The translations under genes were made by a program, and so were the position numbers. From Acidobacteriota bacterium (GTDB lineage: Bacteria; Acidobacteriota; Terriglobia; Terriglobales; Acidobacteriaceae), in NCBI GenBank assembly GCA_021781255.1, contig JAJXXG010000136.1, positions 1 through 12,388 of the forward strand: a stretch of DNA of 12,388 bases, in the 5' to 3' direction. The first letter of the stretch is position 1; each line of letters begins with the position of its first letter. The notes under the pieces were generated by a model. The model made no database searches, was not told where the DNA came from, and saw only the letters and a program-made list of their open reading frames with translations. Shown piece by piece: positions 6,057 through 12,388 of the stretch.

Positions 6057-7877
6057 ATGAAATTTCGCAAGATCCCCCTCACCTTGCTCATTCTGATGAT
6101 GGGCGTGACCTGCTCATATGCGAAGAAGAAGACACCGGTGTACCAGCAGTCAGAACCCCTGACCGCAGACCAGGCGGCACTGGTGGAGAAGGCGGTAGCG
6201 CAGGAAAAGGTGCTGATCAAGAGCATTCAACAGCGCACCCCGCTGGTGGAGACTTACATCCAGGACACGCGGCCGGACGCGAAGCTGTACACGGTGCCGG
6301 TGGATGACCAGTACACGCTGAGCCGGGTGGACTTTGGCAAGGCTTTTTACGATGTTTCCTACTCGCCGCGCAAGGAAGACGGGCGCGGATTCTTCAAGGG
6401 TTCTCTGGCCGCGATTGTGAACCTGACGAAATCGCTGGGGCTGGATACGCGGTTCACCTACAACCCGACGGGCTTTATGCAGATGATGTTCCTGGACCCG
6501 ACGGGATTTGACCAGCAGCACTACGAGTTCAACTTTGTGCGCCGGGAGTTTCTGGGATCGGTGCGGACGTGGGTGTTCGACGTGCATCCGAGGGTGACGG
6601 GACGCGGACGCTTTTACGGGCGCATCTGGATTGAGGACCAGGGCGGCAACGTGGTGCGGTTCAACGGCACGTATACGAACGCGGGGCGAATCGGCGACTC
6701 GCGGTACTACTTCCACTTTGACAGCTGGCGGATGAATCTGCAGCCGGGCGTGTGGCTGCCGGTGGCGATCTACGTGGAAGAGACGCACCGCACGGAGAAT
6801 CCGAAGTCGCCGGGGCTGAAGGCGCAGACGCGCTTCTGGGGCTATTCCCTGAAGCTGCCCACGCGCGAGAGCGAGAACGTGAGCGTGACGGTGCAGGACG
6901 CCGTGGACAAGAGCGACGACTCGCAGGACGTGAGCCCGTTGCAGGCCACGCGCGACTGGGTGACGCAGGCGGAGAACAACGTAATCGACCGTCTGGAGCA
7001 GGCGGGGCTGGTGGCTCCGCTGACGCCGAACGGCTATGAGACGCAGGTGCTGGACCAGATTGTGGTGAACCTGGCGGTGCCGAACAATCTGGCGTTCTCG
7101 TCGCCGGTGCACTGCCGCGTGCTGCTGACCTCAACGATTGAAGCGACGACGGTGGGTAACACGATCCTGATCAGCAAGGGACTGCTGGACACGCTGCCGA
7201 ATGAGGAGTCGATTGCCTCAGTGATTGCGCTGGAGCTGGCGCACGTGGCGCTGGGGCACCACATCGATACGCGTTACGCATTCAATGACCGGCTGCTCTT
7301 CCCGGATGAGGCCACCTTCCAGCGCATCGATATGGCGCACACGGAGCCGGACGATGCGGCGGCGGCCAAGAAGGCGATGGAGTATCTGCAGGCCTCGATG
7401 TACAAGGACAAGCTGCCCAGCGCGGGACTCTACTGGGAGCAGCTGGCGGAGCGGGGCAAGGTGCTGAAGGACCTGAACACGCCGAAGCTGGGCGACTCCA
7501 TGCTGAAGTCGGACGGCACGCCGTGGATGGCGGACCTGGCACACCAGGCGCCGAAGATCAACTGGGACGATATGGCGCAGATTCCGGCGCTGCCGCTGGG
7601 AAGCTGGCTGAAGGTGGATCCGTGGAGCGACCGCGTGCAGATGCTGAACGCCAAGCGCTATGCGCCGATGAATCCGCGGGACAAGATGCCGCTGGAGGTG
7701 ACGCCGGTGTACTTCAAGCTGCGGCGCTTTGAGGACATGCAGAACGCGCAGCCCACGACGGCCGGCGGCACAGGCACCGGCCAGCAGCAGCCCGCCGCGG
7801 ACCCGAACGCGGCCCAGCAGGCGGGCGGCAACGCTCCGGCTCAGCAGCAGGGCGCGACCACGACCAATCCCCAATAA
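6057..7877 (+). CDS. Secreted LolA-like/M48-like protein with a degenerate HExxH motif
   Basis: 606 residues from ATG 6057, chosen because AGGAG (6046-6050) lies 6 nt upstream and a signal peptide follows at once (MKFRKIPLTLLILMMGVTCS, cleavage near YA/KKK). Residues about 40-270 look like a LolA/RseB-type half-barrel (VRTWVFDVHPRVTGRGRFYG, then RIWIEDQGGNVVRFNGTYT). Residues about 335-500 look like an M48 peptidase domain: NTILISKGLLDTLPNEESIA leads into VIALELAHVALGHHID. There the consensus HExxH reads L392-E393-L-A-H396, so the first zinc ligand and HE pair are broken. Glu430 (HTEPDDAAAA) may occupy the third-ligand position, but ExxAD is not exact. The C-terminus (about 562-606) is Gln/Ala/Gly/Thr low complexity. 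Catalysis is therefore doubtful; a chaperone or scaffold role in the periplasm is an inference. It probably shares a transcript with the TonB-family gene. Confidence 0.75.
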   Translation: MKFRKIPLTLLILMMGVTCSYAKKKTPVYQQSEPLTADQAALVEKAVAQEKVLIKSIQQRTPLVETYIQDTRPDAKLYTVPVDDQYTLSRVDFGKAFYDVSYSPRKEDGRGFFKGSLAAIVNLTKSLGLDTRFTYNPTGFMQMMFLDPTGFDQQHYEFNFVRREFLGSVRTWVFDVHPRVTGRGRFYGRIWIEDQGGNVVRFNGTYTNAGRIGDSRYYFHFDSWRMNLQPGVWLPVAIYVEETHRTENPKSPGLKAQTRFWGYSLKLPTRESENVSVTVQDAVDKSDDSQDVSPLQATRDWVTQAENNVIDRLEQAGLVAPLTPNGYETQVLDQIVVNLAVPNNLAFSSPVHCRVLLTSTIEATTVGNTILISKGLLDTLPNEESIASVIALELAHVALGHHIDTRYAFNDRLLFPDEATFQRIDMAHTEPDDAAAAKKAMEYLQASMYKDKLPSAGLYWEQLAERGKVLKDLNTPKLGDSMLKSDGTPWMADLAHQAPKINWDDMAQIPALPLGSWLKVDPWSDRVQMLNAKRYAPMNPRDKMPLEVTPVYFKLRRFEDMQNAQPTTAGGTGTGQQQPAADPNAAQQAGGNAPAQQQGATTTNPQ

Positions 7878-7886
7878 CCGATGCAA

Positions 7887-7919
7887 CCGCGCGGAGGTGC
7901 AAGACGCATCTCCGCGCGG
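7887..7919. terminator. Strong GC hairpin after the M48-like gene
   Basis: Arms CCGCGCGGAGGTGC (7887-7900) and GCATCTCCGCGCGG (7906-7919) pair over 14 positions including one G-U, around the loop AAGAC. It begins 10 nt after the stop at 7877. No T tract follows on the plus strand, so it may be a 3'-end stability or partial termination element rather than a classic intrinsic terminator. Confidence 0.5.
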
Positions 7920-7997
7920 ATGACCCCAACGCTCAAAGAACCGGCCAGTTCCAGCAGCAAAGCCCGGACTTCCCCCGATCACGAGGCTTGGCGAATG

Positions 7998-8704
7998 GGA
8001 CTGGCCTGACGGTCCTGCACATGAGACGTCTTTCCCTTTTTCTGCTTGTTTGTCTGCTGTATGCGGGGGCGGCAACGGCCCGCGCCCAGGTAACTCCGTC
8101 GGCCTATGACAAGACAATTTCCCTGACAGCCGGGGGGCTGGGATCGATGTTCCAGCCGGACTATGGACCGAACACGCTGTATGGAGTGGGCGTGTACGTG
8201 GATCTGAAACTGACACGCTGGGTGCAGGTGGAGGCTGAAGGCCGGTGGCTGCGCTTTCACCAGTTCGCCAACGTGAACCAGGACAACTACCTGATTGGCC
8301 CCAGGGTGCCGATACGCCAGTTTGGACGCGTGACACCCTATGTGAAGGTGCTGGCGGGAGTGGCGAGGATGAACTTCCAGTACAACTACGCCTATGGCCG
8401 GTTTGCGGATGTGGCGATGGGCGGCGGGGCGGATATCCAGCTGAACCGGCATTGGACGCTGCGCGCCGTGGACTTTGAGTACCAGAAGTGGCCGAACTGG
8501 GCGTTTGGGACACTGGCGCCCTATGGCGTAAGCGCCGGAATCGGCTACAAGATTTTTTGAGGCAGGATTTGCCTGAGGATTGAGCCGCTCCGGCGGCCTG
8601 AAGGACTGCATGCCGTGGTTCCTGCGGGTAGGCGAGACGCGGGTGCCGGCCAGTATCAAGGAACGAACAGCCGGAGATCGCGACAAGGACTGGCCGGACG
8701 GGCC
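7998..8704 (+). repeat. 18-nt upstream element shared by the two barrel genes (7998-8015 and 8687-8704)
   Basis: GGACTGGCCTGACGGTCC at 7998-8015 and GGACTGGCCGGACGGGCC at 8687-8704 agree at 16 of 18 positions, each just ahead of one paralogue (5 and 29 nt before the ATG). The entry spans both copies. It is either a remnant of the tandem duplication or a retained regulatory site. Confidence 0.5.
8021..8560 (+). CDS. Small outer-membrane beta-barrel protein, first of a tandem pair
   Basis: 179 residues from ATG 8021. A TTG at 7988 in the same frame would add 11 residues before the signal peptide and is unlikely. The signal peptide is MRRLSLFLLVCLLYAGAATA with cleavage near ARA/Q. The mature chain of about 155 residues alternates polar and aromatic residues with Gly turns, as in an eight-strand barrel of the OmpA/OmpW-like type (outer membrane beta-barrel family). 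It ends in the strand APYGVSAGIGYKIF with a terminal Phe, the classic BAM recognition residue. No catalytic motif is seen and ligand or role are unknown. It shares long identical blocks with the gene at 8734 (DLKLTRWVQ, QDNYLIGP, DFEYQ). No good ribosome-binding site is visible before the ATG. Confidence 0.8.
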   Translation: MRRLSLFLLVCLLYAGAATARAQVTPSAYDKTISLTAGGLGSMFQPDYGPNTLYGVGVYVDLKLTRWVQVEAEGRWLRFHQFANVNQDNYLIGPRVPIRQFGRVTPYVKVLAGVARMNFQYNYAYGRFADVAMGGGADIQLNRHWTLRAVDFEYQKWPNWAFGTLAPYGVSAGIGYKIF

Positions 8705-8733
8705 AAATCTCAAGACACAGGATTCCTGAGCAC

Positions 8734-9306
8734 ATGAAACGAGTTTGTGTAGTTCTGCTGGCTTGCCTGCTGAGCGCCGGGGCTGCGAAGGCCGGGGCAC
8801 AGGTGGTGCACGATGGCACGTGGCGGCAGCCCTCGCTGACCATTGGCGCAATGGGGTCTTTCTTTCAACCGGACTATATGGGGGGCAACGCTCCCAACGC
8901 CAGTCCGCAATACCTGGTGGGCATTGGCACCTATCTGGACCTGAAACTGACGCGCTGGGTGCAGGCGGAGGGCGAGGCGCGCGTGCTGCGCTTCCACCAG
9001 TACCACAACATCTACCAGGACAATTACCTGATCGGGCCGAAGGTGCCCATCCATACGTGGGGACCGGTGACGCCTTACGGCAAGGTGCTGTTCGGCATCA
9101 CGAACATGAACTTTGAGTACAACGTGACGAACTGCCACTGCGCCACGATTGCCTATGGCGGCGGCGCCGACGTGAAGCTGGATGACCACTGGAGCCTGCG
9201 CGCCATCGACTTCGAGTATCAGCAGTTTCCGGACTGGCTGGTGGGGCAGACCGCGCAACTGCATCCTTACGGCTTCAGCGTGGGGCTGGGATACAAGTTG
9301 TTCTAA
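8734..9306 (+). CDS. Small outer-membrane beta-barrel protein, second of a tandem pair
   Basis: 190 residues with signal peptide MKRVCVVLLACLLSAGAAKA and cleavage near AGA/Q. It is a clear paralogue of the preceding gene: same length class, the same blocks (DLKLTRWVQ, LRFHQ, QDNYLIGP, VTPY, GGGAD, DFEYQ) and the same terminal strand, here PYGFSVGLGYKLF ending in Phe. Differences are an extra loop near residue 50 (MGGNAPNAS) and a Cys-His-Cys in a likely loop (YNVTNCHCATIAYGG) where the first copy has YAYGRFADVAMGG. AGGA at 8719-8722 is about 11 nt upstream. The 173-nt gap between the copies contains no gene. A hairpin terminator follows the stop. Function unknown beyond a likely outer-membrane location. 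Confidence 0.82.
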   Translation: MKRVCVVLLACLLSAGAAKAGAQVVHDGTWRQPSLTIGAMGSFFQPDYMGGNAPNASPQYLVGIGTYLDLKLTRWVQAEGEARVLRFHQYHNIYQDNYLIGPKVPIHTWGPVTPYGKVLFGITNMNFEYNVTNCHCATIAYGGGADVKLDDHWSLRAIDFEYQQFPDWLVGQTAQLHPYGFSVGLGYKLF

Positions 9307-9342
9307 GAGCCGCGCAGCCGGTACGGTTGCAGGCTGAAATAG

Positions 9343-9374
9343 CGAGGGGCCGCTCCGGTTGGAGCGGCCCCTCG
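9343..9374. terminator. Bidirectional hairpin terminator between the barrel pair and ftsH
   Basis: A perfect 14-bp stem CGAGGGGCCGCTCC (9343-9356) with its complement at 9361-9374, loop GGTT, followed on the plus strand by TGTTTG. It lies between the convergent stops at 9306 and 9394. The minus strand has a short mixed T/A run (CTATTT) after it. Confidence 0.82.
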
Positions 9375-9393
9375 TGTTTGCGCAGAACGCGGG

Positions 9394-11322
9394 TTATGCC
9401 GGGGAGGGCGAGCCCTCAGGGAAGGTGCCTGAGCCGGGACGGCTCTCCGGCTTGAGGACCTGCTGACCGGTGCCGCTGCCGCCGTCACTGGGCGACGCCA
9501 GCACGGAGCGGACGGGAGGCAGTTCCTTGCCCTCGATGAGCAGGCGAACCTCCTCGGCGTCGATCGTTTCGCGCTCCAGCAGAGCGGCGGCGATGCGGTG
9601 CATGGCGTCCTTGTTGGACTCAAGGATGGTGCGTGCCGACTGGTAGGCATCGTCGATGAGGCGGCGGACTTCGAGGTCGATCTGGCGGGCCGTCTCCTCG
9701 GAGAAGTCGCGGTGCTGAGCGATCTCGCGGCCGAGGAAGATCTGCTCCTCCTTCTTGCCGAAGGTGAGCGGACCAAGGCGGCTCATGCCGTACTCGCAGA
9801 CCATGCGGCGGGCGAGGTCCGTGGCGGTTTCGATATCGCTGCCGGCGCCGGTGGACATCTGGTTGAGGAAGATCTCCTCGGCAACGCGGCCGCCGTAGGC
9901 CGTGGCCAGGCGGGTCTCAAGATACTCCCGCGTGTAGTTGTGGCGGTCGTCGGGCAGATAGATGGTGACGCCCAGCGCCATGCCGCGGGGGATGATAGTG
10001 ACCTTGTGGATGGGGTCAGAGTCCTCGCGCAGGAAGGAGACAAGGGCATGCCCCGCCTCGTGATAGGCGGTGACCCGCTTCTCCTCGTCGGTGAGCAGCA
10101 TGGACTTGCGCTCCGCGCCCATGAGGACCTTGTCCTTGGCGAGTTCGCAGTCGTACATGGTGACCTGCTTGCGGTTGGCGCGGGCGGCGTTGAGCGCGGC
10201 CTCGTTCACCATGTTGGCGAGGTCGGCGCCGCTGAAGCCCGGTGTGCCGCGAGCAAGCACGTTGAGGTTGACGTCGTCTGAGATGGGCACCTTCTTGATG
10301 TGGACGCGGAGGATCTCTTCGCGGCCACGAACGTCGGGCAGGCCGACGACGACGCGGCGGTCGAAACGGCCGGGGCGCAGAAGGGCAGGGTCGAGCACGT
10401 CAGGACGGTTGGTGGCGGCGACGAGGATGACTCCGTCGTTGGACTCGAAGCCGTCCATCTCCACGAGCAACTGATTCAGGGTCTGCTCGCGCTCGTCGTG
10501 TCCGCCGCCGAGACCGGCGCCACGATGGCGGCCGACGGCGTCGATTTCATCAATAAAGATGATGCAGGGGGCGTTCTTCTTGCCCTGCTCGAAGAGGTCG
10601 CGGACGCGGCTTGCGCCGACGCCGACGAACATCTCCACGAAGTCAGAGCCAGAGATGGAGAAGAAGGGCACGTTGGCCTCGCCGGCCACGGCGCGCGCCA
10701 GCAGGGTCTTGCCGGTTCCGGGAGGTCCGACGAGCAGGACGCCCTTGGGGATGCGGCCGCCGAGCTTCTGGAACTTCTGCGGCTCGCGCAGATACTCGAT
10801 GATCTCCTTGAGCTCTTCCTTGGCTTCATCCACGCCGGCCACATCCTTGAATGTGACCTTCTTCTGCTGCATGGAGAGCAGGCGGGCTCGGCTCTTGCCG
10901 AACGAGAGCGCCTTGTTGCCGCCGGACTGCATCTGGCGCAGCATGAAGAACCACACCAGGATGATGAGCACGAACGGGCCCACGTTGATGAGCAGGGGCA
11001 GCAGGAAGTTGCTTTGCTCGGGCTTGACGGTGAAGTTGACCTTGTGGGCCGGGTCCAGCATCGCCTTCTGCAGGTCTTCATAGTTGGCCGGCAGCGTGGT
11101 GTGGAACTCGTCCTTCGGCGAGGTCTTCAGATGGCCCTTGAGCTCATTGGCCTGGATGGTGGCATCCTGGACCTGGCCATTCATCACCTTGTCATAGAGG
11201 TCGGAGTAGGAGTACTCGACCTCTTTGCCCATGTTCGCGCTTCTCTGCACGATGGCCCACAGCATCATCAGGCAGATGGCGATAAACACCCAGAACATGA
11301 TTGTCTTAACGCTTGAGTTCAC
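9394..11322 (-). CDS. ftsH: ATP-dependent zinc metalloprotease FtsH
   Basis: 642 residues from GTG 11322; the in-frame TTG at 11325 is only 3 nt from the AAGGAG and is less likely. FtsH forms a membrane-anchored hexamer that unfolds and degrades inner-membrane and some soluble proteins. Two membrane helices flank a small periplasmic part (about 7-25 and 106-127). The AAA+ module has Walker A GPPGTGKT (199-206), pore loop FVGVG (232-236), Walker B IIFIDEID (254-261) and arginine fingers in [10 protein letters not shown] (R316, R319). The zinc protease has HEAGH (421-425) and Asp496 ([10 protein letters not shown]) as third ligand. All catalytic residues are intact. The C-terminus (about 605-642) is a Ser/Gly/Pro-rich tail. 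It follows tilS by 234 nt in the same direction. Confidence 0.98.
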   Translation of the reverse strand: MNSSVKTIMFWVFIAICLMMLWAIVQRSANMGKEVEYSYSDLYDKVMNGQVQDATIQANELKGHLKTSPKDEFHTTLPANYEDLQKAMLDPAHKVNFTVKPEQSNFLLPLLINVGPFVLIILVWFFMLRQMQSGGNKALSFGKSRARLLSMQQKKVTFKDVAGVDEAKEELKEIIEYLREPQKFQKLGGRIPKGVLLVGPPGTGKTLLARAVAGEANVPFFSISGSDFVEMFVGVGASRVRDLFEQGKKNAPCIIFIDEIDAVGRHRGAGLGGGHDEREQTLNQLLVEMDGFESNDGVILVAATNRPDVLDPALLRPGRFDRRVVVGLPDVRGREEILRVHIKKVPISDDVNLNVLARGTPGFSGADLANMVNEAALNAARANRKQVTMYDCELAKDKVLMGAERKSMLLTDEEKRVTAYHEAGHALVSFLREDSDPIHKVTIIPRGMALGVTIYLPDDRHNYTREYLETRLATAYGGRVAEEIFLNQMSTGAGSDIETATDLARRMVCEYGMSRLGPLTFGKKEEQIFLGREIAQHRDFSEETARQIDLEVRRLIDDAYQSARTILESNKDAMHRIAAALLERETIDAEEVRLLIEGKELPPVRSVLASPSDGGSGTGQQVLKPESRPGSGTFPEGSPSPA

Positions 11323-11328
11323 CAACCA

Positions 11329-11334
11329 CTCCTT
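11329..11334 (-). promoter_or_regulatory. Shine-Dalgarno that decides the ftsH start
   Basis: AAGGAG on the minus strand, 6 nt from the GTG at 11320-11322 but only 3 nt from the upstream TTG, which favours the GTG. Confidence 0.7.
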
Positions 11335-11388
11335 TACGCGGTCGAGGGGAAATTCATTCCGCGAACCCTCTCAACATCTCCGGCGAAA

Positions 11389-11427
11389 CCACTTGTCCGT
11401 TAGACGCTGGAAGACAGGACAAGGTGG
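11389..11427 (-). other. Imperfect hairpin in the ftsH upstream region
   Basis: CCACTTGTCC (11389-11398) pairs with GGACAAGGTGG (11417-11427) with one bulged base and an 18-nt loop, about 67 nt before the ftsH start. It may be a leader structure. There is no T tract in the ftsH direction to call it a terminator. Confidence 0.35.
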
Positions 11428-11473
11428 CAAAATTCCCGTAAGCGCACGCCAAGCGCGCGCTGCCCGAGGAAGC

Positions 11474-11490
11474 AGTACCCAAATTGTACT
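11474..11490 (-). promoter_or_regulatory. Possible ftsH promoter -10 inside a small inverted repeat
   Basis: On the minus strand TACAAT (11483-11488) resembles a -10 hexamer. It overlaps the inverted repeat AGTAC-N7-GTACT (11474-11490), which could be an operator. No good -35 was found at normal spacing, so this is only a weak candidate for a promoter separate from tilS readthrough. Confidence 0.25.
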
Positions 11491-11556
11491 CCCTGGGCAG
11501 GTAAAGTAGGAGGAATTCCGCGGCCGCGAAAGAGGTGGAATCCCGGGCATTACCCA

Positions 11557-12388
11557 TTACTTTGTATAGGTTTGCGGGTTGGCGGGGCGTTCGGGACCGG
11601 TTTCGACGACGGTAATCGCCAGGCCCGGCTCGGGCTCCAGTTCCACGCCCTTCATCCAAACGATGCGGCCGGCCACGTCAAGAACCGGCCAAAGCGCCCG
11701 CTCAGAACCTGTAACATGCAGGCGCTCCAGCACCTCTTTCACTTTGCGGGGAGCGCTGGAGTAGCGCAGCCGCACCCGGTCGCCGGGCTTCCAGTTGCGG
11801 AGGGTTGCGAAAGCCGGAAGTGCATTGCTGCTAACTTTCCCGTTTTCAGCAGTTTCAGAAAGGGAAAGAGCGAGCGATAGACGCAGGCCGAAGGCCGGCG
11901 CATGGAGGACGCCGGGAATGGCCGAGGTGTACTCCGGGGGCTGGGCAAGGCTGCCGCCGGAGCTTTCATTGGGCTCGGGGGCGAGGGAAAGTCTGAGCTC
12001 CCGCAGCGTGCGCTCGGCGCGCAGGCCCTGGGGCAACGCCAGCCGCTGGCCGGCCCGGCCGTCAAGGGCCAGGGAGCGCACGGTTTCCGTGGCGGCAAAA
12101 TCCAGTGCAACGCCGAACCGCAGGGCTGCATGGCGGACAAGGCGCCGCTGCATTGCAGGGGCGAGGGCCGCCAGGCGCCGCGCCTCGATGGCCAGACCGT
12201 CTCCCTCGCCTGCCGCGCGGCCGCCGCCACGCGCCGGACGGCCGGGCAGGATGAGCTGAGGGGCGAGCCGGGCCATCTCTCCCTGCCAGTAGGCTTCCTC
12301 GTCGTGCGCCAGATCGGCCATCTGCGCCAGGTGCTCGCGCAGCCGCGGGTTCCAGCCTTCCAGCAGCGGCAGCAACTCGTGCCGGATG
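11557..12388 (-). CDS. tilS: tRNA(Ile)-lysidine synthase, C-terminal part, cut by window edge
   Basis: The last 276 residues are present; the N-terminal PP-loop ATPase with its SGGxDS motif lies beyond the right edge. The frame stays open to the edge and reads IRHELLPLLEGWNPRLREHL, then AQMADLAHDEEAYW, the segment that ends the catalytic half of TilS. The C-terminal domain carries LRNWKPGDRVRLRYSSAPRK followed by VKEVLERLHVTGSERALWPV and GRIVWMKGVELEPE, the usual TilS C-terminal signature (GDR, KVKE, final IVW). TilS attaches lysine to C34 of tRNA(Ile) CAU so that it reads AUA, and is essential in most bacteria. The middle of the visible part (about 50-170) is Ala/Gly/Arg-rich and diverged. 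ftsH follows in the same direction, an order seen in many bacteria. Confidence 0.9.
   Translation of the reverse strand, partial: IRHELLPLLEGWNPRLREHLAQMADLAHDEEAYWQGEMARLAPQLILPGRPARGGGRAAGEGDGLAIEARRLAALAPAMQRRLVRHAALRFGVALDFAATETVRSLALDGRAGQRLALPQGLRAERTLRELRLSLAPEPNESSGGSLAQPPEYTSAIPGVLHAPAFGLRLSLALSLSETAENGKVSSNALPAFATLRNWKPGDRVRLRYSSAPRKVKEVLERLHVTGSERALWPVLDVAGRIVWMKGVELEPEPGLAITVVETGPERPANPQTYTK

Noticed and set aside
8734..8790. Possible lipoprotein signal (LLAC) in the second barrel
   Set aside because: The Cys is in the middle of the hydrophobic core and is followed by more hydrophobic residues and a normal AGA/Q cleavage site; the first copy lacks a lipobox.
7218..8843. 541-codon minus-strand open frame
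   Set aside because: It overlaps the M48-like gene and both signal-peptide-bearing barrel starts on the other strand; composition is Arg/Ser/Pro/His-rich, typical of a shadow.
10300..11316. 338-codon open frame antisense to ftsH
   Set aside because: It lies wholly opposite a fully conserved ftsH; the frame is open because of GC-rich codon bias, and the product is a His/Asp/Val/Leu-rich shadow without motifs.

Overview
The window looks like chromosomal DNA from an Acidobacteriota genome, probably class Terriglobia (Acidobacteriaceae). The grounds are high GC, a large share of secreted and outer-membrane proteins, a DUF1080-type secreted protein, a tilS-ftsH pair, and an intergenic repeat of the type carrying CTCAGGATGACA. 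The placement is an inference from gene style; no rRNA or other marker is present. I saw no tRNA, rRNA, CRISPR array, transposase or phage gene.

Left part (1-1981): a minus-strand cluster reads, in transcription order, a membrane-anchored monohaem cytochrome c, a 41-residue small protein with a strong ribosome-binding site, and the 5' end of a secreted protein that resembles a GH88/GH105 glycosidase. Divergent from it is a secreted beta-barrel-like protein (1208-1981), closed by a 15-bp hairpin terminator. Positions 2041-2280 hold a composite intergenic repeat: two identical 20-nt motifs and two hairpins of different stem sequence but similar flank.

Middle part (2324-7877): a secreted DUF1080 (3-keto-disaccharide hydrolase family) gene converges on galE (GTG start) over a shared hairpin terminator. 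A gene-poor stretch of about 700 bp separates galE from a TonB-family protein, whose start is best placed at 4908. It is followed by a 606-residue secreted protein with a LolA-like N-terminal part and an M48-like C-terminal part. In the latter the first histidine of HExxH is replaced by leucine, so it may be a pseudoprotease.

Right part (8021-12388): two tandem paralogous small outer-membrane barrels lie on the plus strand, converging on ftsH over a strong hairpin. ftsH (GTG start) lies downstream of the 3' part of tilS, which runs off the right edge. The tilS-ftsH order is a widespread bacterial housekeeping arrangement.

Functionally, much of the window concerns the cell envelope (TonB, LolA/M48 protein, barrels, FtsH) and carbohydrate handling (GH88/105-like, DUF1080, GalE). 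The most unusual item is the LolA/M48-like protein with a degenerate zinc motif. No clearly new multi-gene defence or mobile system is visible.
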